Positions 1-6,201 of a stretch of 6,893 nucleotides of DNA are shown piece by piece. The translations under genes and the position numbers were made by a program. The notes under the pieces are model-generated. The model was not told where the DNA came from. It did no database searches and saw only the letters and a program-made list of their open reading frames with translations. Position 1 is the first letter of the stretch, and each line of letters begins with the position of its first letter. The stretch lies in NCBI GenBank assembly GCA_031976395.1, contig DALYLJ010000172.1, forward strand, positions 1 through 6,893, written 5' to 3'. This stretch comes from UBA11164 sp002420085 (lineage in GTDB: Bacteria > Pseudomonadota > Gammaproteobacteria > Xanthomonadales > Xanthomonadaceae).

Positions 1-240
1 GGTCACGCGCGTTCGGTCGATGCGCGGCCGAACGCCAGGTGGTGATCGTGAGGGTCGAATCGGCGGTACGCGGTTCGAGGTTCGGCGGCATGGCGGTCAG
101 GCGTGGTCGGCGCCCTGGCTCGGCAACCGGGTGGATGCGCCACGGCTGCGATCATGCAGTTCGGCTTCGGACCGTGGCGCCGAGGCTGTACTGCCGAGGA
201 CGCGATGCGCATCATCGCCGCCGCAGCAGCCGGGTGCGGC
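1..240. other. Region without a convincing gene
   Basis: Several frames are open here, but they are rich in Arg, His and Pro, have no Shine-Dalgarno sequence and resemble no family I recognise, as expected of GC-rich non-coding or antisense DNA. A minus-strand frame starting at the double ATG at 210-215 and ending at 3-5 would lie downstream of the Pro-rich membrane protein gene, but it has no ribosome binding site. Just past the stop of that gene is a weak hairpin, GCCGCA at 220-225 with TGCGGC at 235-240, without a T-tract, so it is not a convincing terminator. The next real gene to the left is outside the window. Confidence 0.5.
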
Positions 241-933
241 TCATGGCGAGGGTTCTGGGATCTCGACCTGGCGCAAGGGCAGGCCATCGGGCGCCAGTTC
301 CGGCGGCACCACCCGGTCGGCCGGGATCTCGATCGCGGCGCCGGATTCGTCGTGGAACTCGAAGTCGGGCGAGAACATCAGGATCGGCTCGATCGGCTCG
401 CCATCGTCGGTGACCTGATGGTGGCGGACGAAGCCTTCCGGCAGTTCGAAATCGTCGGGAACCGCCAGGCCCGGCAAGGGTGGGCTGGTGCCCGGAGGAT
501 TGAACGCGCCGAGGCCGGTGTGGATGCCAGCATCGTTCAGCCCGGCGATCACTTCGGCCATGGTCGGCACCGGATCGTTGAACGAGAAGTGGGCCGCAAG
601 GTCATCGGGATCCTGGCTGGGCAACTCGAAGTCGTGGGCCGGCTCCTGCTCCATCACCTGCACCGGCTGCCGACGCACGGCACGCGGTGGTGCCGCCGCA
701 CCGGGACGCGGGTGACTGACATTGGCACCGGCCAAGGGTACGGCCTGATCAGGTGTGGTCGGCGGGGTCCGAGCCAGATGCCACTGAAGGCCGGCAGCGA
801 GTGCCAGGGCCAGCCCGATCGCCGGTGCCGACCGGCGTCGCCAGCCACCGCCAGGCGATTGCTTGCGGTGGATGCGGACACCATCGCCGCCCGAGTCGGG
901 CGGCGAGGTGTGCGATGGATCCGGACGGTGCAT
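241..933 (-). CDS. Hypothetical Pro-rich protein with one N-terminal membrane segment
   Basis: I do not recognise the family of this 230-residue protein. The N-terminus is basic and ends in WRRR at residues 31-34. A hydrophobic stretch at about 37-54 follows, which predicts a single membrane anchor or uncleaved signal with the N-terminus inside and the rest in the periplasm. Residues 57-90 are Pro/Ala-rich, like a linker. The remainder is acidic and Pro-rich, and the pentapeptide DFELP occurs at 101-105 and again at 161-165. The C-terminal part (about 161-230) looks the most ordered, with MFSPDFEF at 186-193 and VVPPELAP at 208-215. The gene begins 23 bases after the stop of the secreted hydrolase on the same strand, so the two are probably co-transcribed. 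The ATG at 931-933 has no good Shine-Dalgarno, so expression may depend on readthrough or coupling. A role as partner or anchor for the hydrolase is only an inference from position. Confidence 0.75.
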   Translation of the reverse strand: MHRPDPSHTSPPDSGGDGVRIHRKQSPGGGWRRRSAPAIGLALALAAGLQWHLARTPPTTPDQAVPLAGANVSHPRPGAAAPPRAVRRQPVQVMEQEPAHDFELPSQDPDDLAAHFSFNDPVPTMAEVIAGLNDAGIHTGLGAFNPPGTSPPLPGLAVPDDFELPEGFVRHHQVTDDGEPIEPILMFSPDFEFHDESGAAIEIPADRVVPPELAPDGLPLRQVEIPEPSP

Positions 934-956
934 CCGAAGCGCTCGCGGACGGGTGG

Positions 957-2045
957 TTACGGCGTGGTCGGGTTGAACACCGACAGCGCCCAGCCCATCC
1001 GCTCGTGGCCGTAGCGGTTCCAGATGGTGCTCTTGCCGCCGGTGAAGGTGCTCTGGCGCGGTGCGCCGGTGCCAGTGCTGCCACCGAACAGGCCAGCCGT
1101 CACCGTGCCACCGGTGAAGGTCGGATGCACGTCATCGGACTGGATGTAGTCGAAGCTGCTGCTGGAGCTGACGAACTTGGTGTTGGCGTCGCGCAGGGTT
1201 GACTTCAGGGTGACCGAAATCCGATTGACGTAGCTGGCTTCGCTCTCACCCGCCACGTAGCGCAGGGCGTCGGAGTCGATCTGGCCGTCGCCATTGCTGT
1301 CGTAGTCGGCGCCCATGTACTGGGCGAAGCTGTCGGCACACTTGAAGCCCTTCTGGCGGGCGAACTCGCACATCCAGTAGTTCATCTTGGCCAGGGCCGG
1401 CAGGAAGGCATCACGCATGTTGACCGTGGCGCCGGTGGTCGAACTGCGGCACGTGCTCTGCACGTTGTCGGCGTTGTAGCCGGGGTAGAACAGATTGGAG
1501 ATGACCTTGAGCTTGGTGTTCGGGTGGGCGTTGGCATTGATGTAGTCCATCGCTGCGGCCACATAGGTTCGGCAATTGGCGACCGCCGTGTTGATGCCGG
1601 TGAAGTTGCAGGTGCCGGTCTGCGACTTGAACGCCGAACGCGCTTGCAGGCCGTCGTTGCCGCACATCTCGAAGGTCACCACGCGGGTCGAACTGGCCTG
1701 CATGTACGAGCGCTCGCTGACGATCTTGTTGTTGTAGACGTCCGAGGCCACCGCGCCCGACTTGGTCCGACGGATGCTCTCGATGTCGGCATTCCACAGC
1801 GCCGAAATGTATTCGGCATCGACGGTCGGTGCCGAGTAGCGCGCGGCATTGGTGGTCGAGCCGTTGTAGCCGGCATAGATCGAGTCACCGTAGGCGACGA
1901 TCCGGAACTTGGTGCTGGTGCCGGCGCGATCGACGGTCCAGGAGACGTTCTGATTGAGCGTGCTGGCGGCGGCATTGGAGCCGATCAGCAGCGCAGCGAC
2001 AGCGGTCAGCAGCCGGGCTCGGCCGCCGAGATGACGGATATTCAT
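957..2045 (-). CDS. Secreted SGNH/GDSL-family hydrolase (putative lipase/esterase)
   Basis: The 362-residue protein probably hydrolyses an ester (lipid, acyl or acetyl group) outside the cytoplasm; the substrate cannot be read from sequence. A signal peptide is clear: basic start, hydrophobic core at about 12-22, and an AAA-S type cleavage region near residue 27. The SGNH blocks are in order: block I GDSI with the Ser nucleophile at 55, a candidate block II Gly near 97, block III CGND with Gly129 and Asn130, and block V DDVH with catalytic Asp304 and His307. Six cysteines (128, 146, 158, 199, 226, 236) allow up to three disulfides, fitting export. Residues 248-259 carry an Asp/Asn/Gly-rich loop resembling an EF-hand or dockerin calcium loop. 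The ATG at 2043-2045 is chosen because GGAGG lies 6 bases upstream (2052-2056) and the signal peptide starts there; a longer GTG frame to 2120 would bury that signal. The Pro-rich membrane protein gene follows closely. Confidence 0.88.
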   Translation of the reverse strand: MNIRHLGGRARLLTAVAALLIGSNAAASTLNQNVSWTVDRAGTSTKFRIVAYGDSIYAGYNGSTTNAARYSAPTVDAEYISALWNADIESIRRTKSGAVASDVYNNKIVSERSYMQASSTRVVTFEMCGNDGLQARSAFKSQTGTCNFTGINTAVANCRTYVAAAMDYINANAHPNTKLKVISNLFYPGYNADNVQSTCRSSTTGATVNMRDAFLPALAKMNYWMCEFARQKGFKCADSFAQYMGADYDSNGDGQIDSDALRYVAGESEASYVNRISVTLKSTLRDANTKFVSSSSSFDYIQSDDVHPTFTGGTVTAGLFGGSTGTGAPRQSTFTGGKSTIWNRYGHERMGWALSVFNPTTP

Positions 2046-2051
2046 GTGTTC

Positions 2052-2056
2052 CCTCC
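2052..2056 (-). promoter_or_regulatory. Ribosome binding site of the secreted hydrolase
   Basis: GGAGG on the minus strand, 6 bases before the ATG at 2045. This is the best gene-linked Shine-Dalgarno in the window and it fixes the hydrolase start at 2045 rather than at the GTG at 2120. Confidence 0.75.
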
Positions 2057-2078
2057 GAAAGTAAGTTGATACCCCTAT

Positions 2079-2102
2079 GGCCTCCGACGAATGCGGAAGG
2101 CC
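2079..2102 (-). repeat. Hairpin in the hydrolase 5' leader
   Basis: An inverted repeat pairs GGCCTCCG (2079-2086) with CGGAAGGCC (2094-2102), giving eight pairs with one bulged base around a 7-base loop. It lies about 34 bases upstream of the hydrolase start. Neither strand has a following T-run, so it is not a standard intrinsic terminator. If transcribed it would form a stable stem in the 5' untranslated RNA. Its function is unknown. Confidence 0.45.
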
Positions 2103-2133
2103 AGACCAGCGGACAAACACGAGGCCCCGTCAC

Positions 2134-2153
2134 CGGGTTCCTCCTTTTACCCG
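2134..2153 (-). promoter_or_regulatory. Orphan strong Shine-Dalgarno in a small stem-loop
   Basis: On the minus strand, CGGGT (2153-2149) can pair with ACCCG (2138-2134) around a 10-base loop that contains AGGAGG (2145-2140), a full Shine-Dalgarno core. Six bases beyond it is a GTG (2133-2131). The frame opened by that GTG runs out of frame into the hydrolase gene and ends at 1885. A 9-codon frame, MARVKGGTR, starts at the ATG at 2159 and stops at 2130, overlapping that GTG as GTGA. No coding gene clearly uses the site, so it may serve a leader peptide, be a remnant, or be chance. Confidence 0.35.
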
Positions 2154-2172
2154 CGCCATACGCTAGGGTGTG

Positions 2173-2189
2173 GTGACGCGCGCTGTCAC
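2173..2189. repeat. Inverted repeat GTGAC-N7-GTCAC
   Basis: A perfect 5-base inverted repeat with a 7-base spacer lies between the hemW end and the hydrolase start. The 9-base gap between the GTGA and TCAC cores does not fit a CRP/Clp site, where it is 6. On the minus strand the left arm gives GTGACA, which resembles a -35 hexamer, with a poor TAGCGT 18 bases downstream. It could be an operator or promoter for the hydrolase unit, but such a short repeat can occur by chance in GC-rich DNA. Confidence 0.25.
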
Positions 2190-2226
2190 GACGCAGTGCA
2201 GCATGAACGGCGGCCCTGGCGAATGT

Positions 2227-3417
2227 TCAGGGCAGGAACAGGCCGAGCAGTGCGTTGTTGAAGCGCAGGCCCGATTCGGTCGGCCTGATCCGGTCGCCCT
2301 CGACCACCAGCCAGTCGTGGGCCACGGCCGCCGCGACCGGTGCCTCGATGGTGCTGCCGGCGAGACCGGTCCGCGCCTCGAAGGCGGTCAGCGAGAACCC
2401 TTCGTGCAGGCGCAGGGCATTGAGCATGAACTCGAACGGGCGGTCTTCAGGTGCGATCGCCGCCTCGGTCGCGATCCGGCCCGGCCCGGCGGCCTGGGCG
2501 AGGTAGTCGTTCGGATGCTTGCGCTTGGATCGGCGCAGGAGGGTGCCGTCGGCGCCCTGGGTGATCTTGCCGTGCGCCCCGGCGCCGATACCGAGATAGT
2601 CACCGAACCGCCAGTAGTTGAGATTGTGCCGGCAACGCAGGCCGGGGCGGGCGTAGGCGGAGATTTCGTAGTGCTCGAAGCCGGCTTCGGCGAGCCGGGT
2701 CTGGCACTCGCGCTGCATGGTCCAGGCTTCGTCGTCGTCGGGCAGCCCTTCGGGCGGACGGGCGGCGAATACGGTGTTCGGTTCGAGCGTGAGTTGATAG
2801 TGGCTGATGTGGCTTGGATCCAGCGCCACGGCCTCGGCGATGTCGCGCTCGGCCATGGCGACTGTCTGGCCGGGCAGGGCATACATCAGGTCGATGTTGA
2901 AATTGTCGAAGCCATCGGCTCGGGCCGATGCGATCGCTCGCCGTGCCTGATCGGCATCGTGGATGCGGCCGAGCCGCGCCAGACAGCCATCGTCGAAGCT
3001 CTGCACGCCGAAGCTCAGACGGTTGACCCCGGCCCCCAGATACGCGCGGAAGCGGCCGTGTTCGGCGGTGCCGGGGTTGGTTTCCAAGGTGACCTCAAGG
3101 CCGGGCTCGAAGCGCAGCAGGGCCGAGGCGCGGTCGAGGATGTCGGCGATCGTCGCCGGTGGAAACAGGCTCGGCGTGCCGCCACCGAAGAATACGCTGG
3201 TGACCGTGCGGCCCCACACCAGCGGCAGTTCCTGTTCGAGATCGGCGATCAGGGCGTCGGCGTAGTCGGTGAATGGCAATGACCCTTTGGCCGCGTGCGA
3301 GTTGAAATCACAGTACGGGCACTTGCGAACACACCAGGGCAGATGGATGTACAGCGCCAGCGGCGGCGGCAACGGCCGACCGGCGGGCGAGGGCTGGACG
3401 GTGTCGGCTGCCGCCAC
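2227..3417 (-). CDS. hemW: Radical SAM protein HemW (heme chaperone)
   Basis: HemW belongs to the HemN-like radical SAM family. In characterised members it binds heme and is proposed to deliver it to membrane respiratory enzymes; many databases still call it an oxygen-independent coproporphyrinogen III oxidase. The cluster motif CX3CX2C is at Cys29, Cys33 and Cys36 (WCVRKCPYCDF). Position 38 is Phe, whereas true HemN has a fourth Cys in a CGC arrangement, so HemW fits better. GGGTPS at 78-83 is the SAM-binding segment, and HNLNYW at 264-269 matches the HNxxYW motif linked to heme binding in HemW. The C-terminal part (about 320-396) is the usual HemN C-terminal domain. Length is 396, slightly longer than E. 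coli HemW. The start is the GTG at 3415-3417, 4 bases after the rdgB stop; no ATG is available before the conserved YIHLPWC segment. It is the last gene of the rph operon. Confidence 0.95.
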   Translation of the reverse strand: MAAADTVQPSPAGRPLPPPLALYIHLPWCVRKCPYCDFNSHAAKGSLPFTDYADALIADLEQELPLVWGRTVTSVFFGGGTPSLFPPATIADILDRASALLRFEPGLEVTLETNPGTAEHGRFRAYLGAGVNRLSFGVQSFDDGCLARLGRIHDADQARRAIASARADGFDNFNIDLMYALPGQTVAMAERDIAEAVALDPSHISHYQLTLEPNTVFAARPPEGLPDDDEAWTMQRECQTRLAEAGFEHYEISAYARPGLRCRHNLNYWRFGDYLGIGAGAHGKITQGADGTLLRRSKRKHPNDYLAQAAGPGRIATEAAIAPEDRPFEFMLNALRLHEGFSLTAFEARTGLAGSTIEAPVAAAVAHDWLVVEGDRIRPTESGLRFNNALLGLFLP

Positions 3418-3421
3418 GTGC

Positions 3422-4018
3422 TTACCGGAACCCCTCGCTCAGCCGGTCACGCAGGTGTGCCAGCGCCTGGCCGCGATGGCTGAGGCGATGCTTGAGCGCC
3501 GGGTCCATCTCGGCTGCCGACAGGCCCTGCTCCGGATCGAGAAAGACCGGGTCGTAGCCGAAGCCGCCGGTGCCGCGTGGCGCTTCCAGGATCAGGCCCG
3601 ACCAGGTGCCTTCGGCGATCAGTGGCTGCGGGTCGGTTTCCGAACGGAGCAGCACCACCACCGCGTAGAAATGGGCGGTGCGGGCAGCCGTCGGCACACC
3701 GTCGAGTGCGCTCAGCAGCTTGGCGATATTGGCGGGATGGTTGCCATGGCTGCCGGAATAGCGGGCGCTGTACAGGCCGGGTGCGCCATCGAGGGCATCG
3801 ACCACCAGGCCGGAATCGTCGGCCAGGGCCGGCAGGCCGGTTTCGCGGCAGGCGTGTCGGGCCTTGATCAGGGCATTCTCGACGAAGGTGGTCGCGGTTT
3901 CGTCGGCATCGACCACACCGAATTCCGACTGTGCCAGCAACTCGATATCGAGATCGGCGAGCAATGTCCTCAGTTCGGCGAGTTTGCCGCTGTTGCTGCT
4001 GGCGAGTACCAGTTTCAT
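3422..4018 (-). CDS. rdgB: XTP/dITP pyrophosphatase (RdgB/HAM1 family)
   Basis: The enzyme removes non-canonical purine triphosphates (dITP, ITP, XTP) by cleaving them to the monophosphate and pyrophosphate, keeping deaminated bases out of DNA and RNA. The 198-residue length matches E. coli RdgB. Visible motifs are the N-terminal nucleotide-binding segment LASSNSGKLAEL (5-16), TFVENALIKARHA (44-56), the catalytic ADDSG (66-70), GAPGLYSARYSG (78-89), GTGGFGYDPVF (149-159) and the C-terminal SHRGQAL (180-186). All are intact. The ATG at 4016-4018 overlaps the stop of the upstream VOC gene by ATGA, so translation is probably coupled. hemW follows 4 bases after its TAA. Confidence 0.96.
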   Translation of the reverse strand: MKLVLASSNSGKLAELRTLLADLDIELLAQSEFGVVDADETATTFVENALIKARHACRETGLPALADDSGLVVDALDGAPGLYSARYSGSHGNHPANIAKLLSALDGVPTAARTAHFYAVVVLLRSETDPQPLIAEGTWSGLILEAPRGTGGFGYDPVFLDPEQGLSAAEMDPALKHRLSHRGQALAHLRDRLSEGFR

Positions 4019-4419
4019 CGCGTCCTCGTGGGTTTCGGTTCGATCAGATCCCAGCGGTTGCCATACAGATCGGCAAACACCACCACCGTGCCGTAGGGCT
4101 CATGGCGCGGCTGCTCCAGGAAATCGACCCCGCGTGCCGACATGGCCTGATGGTCGCGCGCGAAGTCGTCGGTATGCAGGAACAGCCCGACCCGACCGCC
4201 GGCATGGCGACCGATCGCCGCCCGCTGCTCGTCATTGACCGCCCGCGCCAGCAGGATGGCCGCCGTGCCATTGCCCGGTGGCGCGACCCGCACCCAGCGC
4301 TTGCCGCCGCCGAGATCGCTGTCTTCCAGCAGATTGAAGCCGAGCACCCCGGTGTAATAGGCGATTGCCCGGTCATAGTCATCGATCACCAGGGCGACCG
4401 CCACCAGAACCTGATTCAT
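4015..4419 (-). CDS. VOC (glyoxalase/bleomycin-resistance fold) family protein
   Basis: A 134-residue protein with the paired beta-alpha-beta-beta-beta layout of the vicinal oxygen chelate superfamily. The first module begins with VALVIDDYDRAIAYYTGVLGF (7-28) and includes KRWVRVAPPG (40-49). The second starts near GRVGLFLHTDDF (75-86) and ends in YGTVVVFADLYGNRWDLIEP (109-128), the characteristic closing segment with its terminal Glu. The His ligands used by glyoxalase I do not appear at their usual places: Val or Ala stands near the first, and Gly near the one before LFLHTDD. Metal use and substrate are therefore uncertain, and it should not be called a lactoylglutathione lyase. ATGA overlaps join it to rph upstream and rdgB downstream, so it is built into the operon. 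Confidence 0.9.
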   Translation of the reverse strand: MNQVLVAVALVIDDYDRAIAYYTGVLGFNLLEDSDLGGGKRWVRVAPPGNGTAAILLARAVNDEQRAAIGRHAGGRVGLFLHTDDFARDHQAMSARGVDFLEQPRHEPYGTVVVFADLYGNRWDLIEPKPTRTR

Positions 4420-5153
4420 CGGCCAAGTGCCTCGCGCTGGGCAGCGACCAGTTCGGTGATCCCGGCCTGGGCGAGATCGAGCAGGGCATCGAACTCGCCG
4501 CGCCGGAAGGCGTGGCCCTCGGCGGTGCCCTGCACCTCGATGAAACCGCCGCCGTCGTTCATCACCACGTTCATGTCGGTATCGCAGTCGCTGTCCTCGG
4601 TGTAGTCGAGGTCGAGCACCGGCACCCCGCGCCAGATGCCGACCGACACCGCAGCGATCGCTCCGTGGATCGGGTCGCGTTCGATCTGCTTGCGGCGCAG
4701 CAGCCAGGTCACGGCATCGGCCAGGGCGACGTAGGCGCCGGTGATCGCCGCTGTGCGGGTGCCGCCATCGGCCTGCAGGACATCGCAATCGAGGGTGATG
4801 GTGCGTTCGCCAAGCGCGTGCAGATCGACACAGGCACGCAGCGAACGCCCGATCAGCCGTTGAATCTCCAGCGTGCGGCCGCCCTGCCTGCCCTGGGCCG
4901 CCTCGCGCGTGCTGCGGCTGTGGGTTGCCCTGGGCAGCATGCCGTATTCGGCGGTCACCCAGCCTTGGCCCTTGCCGCGCAGAAAACCGGGCACTTTGTT
5001 CTCGACGCTGGCAGTACACAGCACCTGGGTGTCACCGAAGGCGATCAGCACCGAACCTTCGGCGTGTCGGGTGTGGCCGCGCGCGATTCGGATCGCGCGC
5101 ATCTGATCGGCTGCGCGACCGCTCGGGCGGACGATTGACGTGCTATCGGACAT
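4416..5153 (-). CDS. rph: Ribonuclease PH
   Basis: RNase PH is a phosphate-dependent 3'-to-5' exoribonuclease that trims tRNA precursor 3' ends and takes part in structured RNA turnover, acting as a hexameric ring in the cytoplasm. The 245-residue protein covers the whole family length. It has the N-terminal RPSGRAADQMRAI (9-21), FGDTQVLCTASVE (39-51), the RNA-contacting loop GWVTAEYGMLPRATHSR (64-80), the phosphate-binding LQADGGTRTAAITGAY (126-141) with Arg133, and the acidic active-site strand VLDLDYTEDSDCDTDMNVV (179-197). The C-terminus, unlike that of the frameshifted K-12 allele, is intact. The ATG at 5151-5153 has a weak GGGA upstream. It is the first gene of the minus-strand operon and is divergent from yicC, as in E. 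coli. Confidence 0.96.
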   Translation of the reverse strand: MSDSTSIVRPSGRAADQMRAIRIARGHTRHAEGSVLIAFGDTQVLCTASVENKVPGFLRGKGQGWVTAEYGMLPRATHSRSTREAAQGRQGGRTLEIQRLIGRSLRACVDLHALGERTITLDCDVLQADGGTRTAAITGAYVALADAVTWLLRRKQIERDPIHGAIAAVSVGIWRGVPVLDLDYTEDSDCDTDMNVVMNDGGGFIEVQGTAEGHAFRRGEFDALLDLAQAGITELVAAQREALGR

Positions 5154-5216
5154 GCGATTTCCCGCGTTGGGCGCAAAAGTTTACCATTCGCCCTCCACCC
5201 TGCCCGAGCGATGCCG
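5154..5216. promoter_or_regulatory. Divergent rph/yicC promoter region
   Basis: The short stretch between the two gene starts must carry or overlap both promoters. For rph (minus strand) there is an extended -10 candidate, TGG followed by TAAACT, at 5186-5178. TAAACT matches four of six consensus bases, the TG has the extended -10 spacing, and no good -35 is seen. This would start transcription about 20 bases before the rph ATG. For yicC no convincing -10 is visible; a TTGACG at 5135-5140 inside rph has no matching partner. The region contains the longest A/T-richer patch nearby (GCAAAAGTTTACCATT). Confidence 0.45.
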
Positions 5217-6080
5217 ATGATCCGCAGCATGACCGCCTTCGCTGGCGCCGAACGCGCGACCCGCTTCGGCACCCTGGCCTGCGAGTTGCGCGCGGTCAAT
5301 CACCGCTACCTCGACCTGAGCGTGCGCCTGCCCGATGACCTGCGCGCCCTTGAGCCGCGTCTGCGCGAGCGGGTGGCGGCGCGGGTCGCACGCGGCAAGC
5401 TCGATCTCGGCTTCCGATTCCGGGCCGGCTCGGCCGCCGGTGCCGACCTCCGACTCGACCCGGCCGTACTGGCGCGCCTGTCGCAACTGGCCAGCGAGGT
5501 GGTGGCCGGATTCTCCGGCATGCGGGTCGAGTTCACCGAACTGCTGCGCTTTCCCGGCGTGCTGATCGAGAACGAGACCGATCGCGACGGCCTGCATGCC
5601 GAAGCGATGGCCGTGCTTGATGAGGCACTCGATGCCTTCGTCGCCACCCGCGAACGCGAGGGCGCGATGCTGGCGCGTGGATTGCGCGATCGGCTCGACG
5701 CCGTGGCCGCCATCGCTGCCTCGATCCGAACCTGGCTGCCGGACATCCGCGCCGGACTGCGCCAGCGGCTGGCAACCCGACTCGCCGAATTCAGCCACAG
5801 CCTCGACCCCGGACGGCTGGAACAGGAACTGGTTCTCTGGCTCCAGAAGATCGACGTCGATGAGGAACTCGACCGCCTTGATGCCCACATCGCCGAAGCC
5901 CAGCGCGTGCTGGCGCTCGATGAAGCGGTCGGCCGCCGCATGGACTTCCTGCTTCAGGAGTTCAACCGCGAGGCCAACACGCTCGGCTCGAAATCGGTGG
6001 ATGCGCGCACCTCGCGCGCCTCCGTTGAACTGAAAGTGCTGATCGAACAGATTCGCGAGCAGGTGCAGAATGTCGAATGA
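5217..6080 (+). CDS. yicC: YicC family endoribonuclease
   Basis: YicC proteins (YloC in Bacillus) are endoribonucleases; in E. coli YicC has been tied to degradation of the small RNA RyhB and to survival under stress. The N-terminal domain starts with the signature MIRSMTAF and includes ELRAVNHRYLDLSVRLP (23-39). The C-terminal DUF1732-type domain has the acidic stretch DVDEELDRLDAH (213-224) and the highly conserved GRRMDFLLQEFNREANTL (239-256) with SKS at 258-260. I choose the ATG at 5217 because the protein then has 287 residues, as in E. coli YicC, begins MIRSMTA like other members, and has GAG 9-11 bases upstream. The ATG at 5211 would add only Met-Pro. The gene is divergent from rph and is followed by gmk on the same strand. 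Confidence 0.94.
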   Translation: MIRSMTAFAGAERATRFGTLACELRAVNHRYLDLSVRLPDDLRALEPRLRERVAARVARGKLDLGFRFRAGSAAGADLRLDPAVLARLSQLASEVVAGFSGMRVEFTELLRFPGVLIENETDRDGLHAEAMAVLDEALDAFVATREREGAMLARGLRDRLDAVAAIAASIRTWLPDIRAGLRQRLATRLAEFSHSLDPGRLEQELVLWLQKIDVDEELDRLDAHIAEAQRVLALDEAVGRRMDFLLQEFNREANTLGSKSVDARTSRASVELKVLIEQIREQVQNVE

Positions 6081-6093
6081 CGCCGTGCCATCA

Positions 6094-6201
6094 ATGAGGG
6101 AACAGGGTATGGCCGATCCAAGCCGCAGCGGCATCACGTCCGACGGCGTGGCCGGGATGGTCGCCGCAGTCCACGGCACGACCCGCGACCTCCGTCCATG
6201 A
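6094..6201 (+). CDS. Small ORF coupled to gmk (candidate leader peptide)
   Basis: In the 117 bases between yicC and gmk an open frame starts at ATG 6094 (35 codons) or, better, at ATG 6109 (30 codons: MADPSRSGITSDGVAGMVAA then ten more). The second ATG has AGGG at 6097-6100, 8 bases upstream. The frame ends in TGA at 6199-6201, overlapping the gmk ATG at 6198 as ATGA. gmk itself has only pyrimidine-rich sequence just upstream and no Shine-Dalgarno, so ribosomes finishing this frame could start gmk. The peptide has no membrane segment and no family I recognise. It could equally be a fortuitous open frame in GC-rich DNA; the coupling geometry is seen, and translation is inferred. Confidence 0.35.
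   Translation: MREQGMADPSRSGITSDGVAGMVAAVHGTTRDLRP

Noticed and set aside
103..1014. Plus-strand open frame of 303 codons
   Set aside because: It lies antisense to the Pro-rich membrane protein and the hydrolase end, is Arg/Gly-rich with no recognisable domain, and has no ribosome binding site; typical antisense openness in GC-rich DNA.
1885..2133. 82-codon minus-strand frame from the GTG after the orphan AGGAGG
   Set aside because: Most of it is an out-of-frame copy of the hydrolase gene start with Arg-rich composition. The Shine-Dalgarno is reported, but the frame itself is not credible as a protein.
2173..2189. Intrinsic terminator for the hemW operon or CRP/Clp site
   Set aside because: The stem is only five pairs without a T-run, and the spacing between GTGA and TCAC is 9 rather than 6.
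2170..3282. Plus-strand open frame of 370 codons
   Set aside because: It runs entirely antisense to hemW, whose motifs are intact; the translation shows no family features.
4015..5019. A 334-residue fusion reading through an rph shadow frame into the VOC protein
   Set aside because: The first 200 residues are Arg/Pro-rich out-of-frame rph sequence. The VOC homology starts exactly at the ATG at 4419, which overlaps the rph stop.
5135..5163. TTGACG as a -35 for yicC
   Set aside because: At 16-18 bases downstream only ATTTCC- or TTTCCC-like sequences occur, which are poor -10 elements, and the site is inside the rph coding region.
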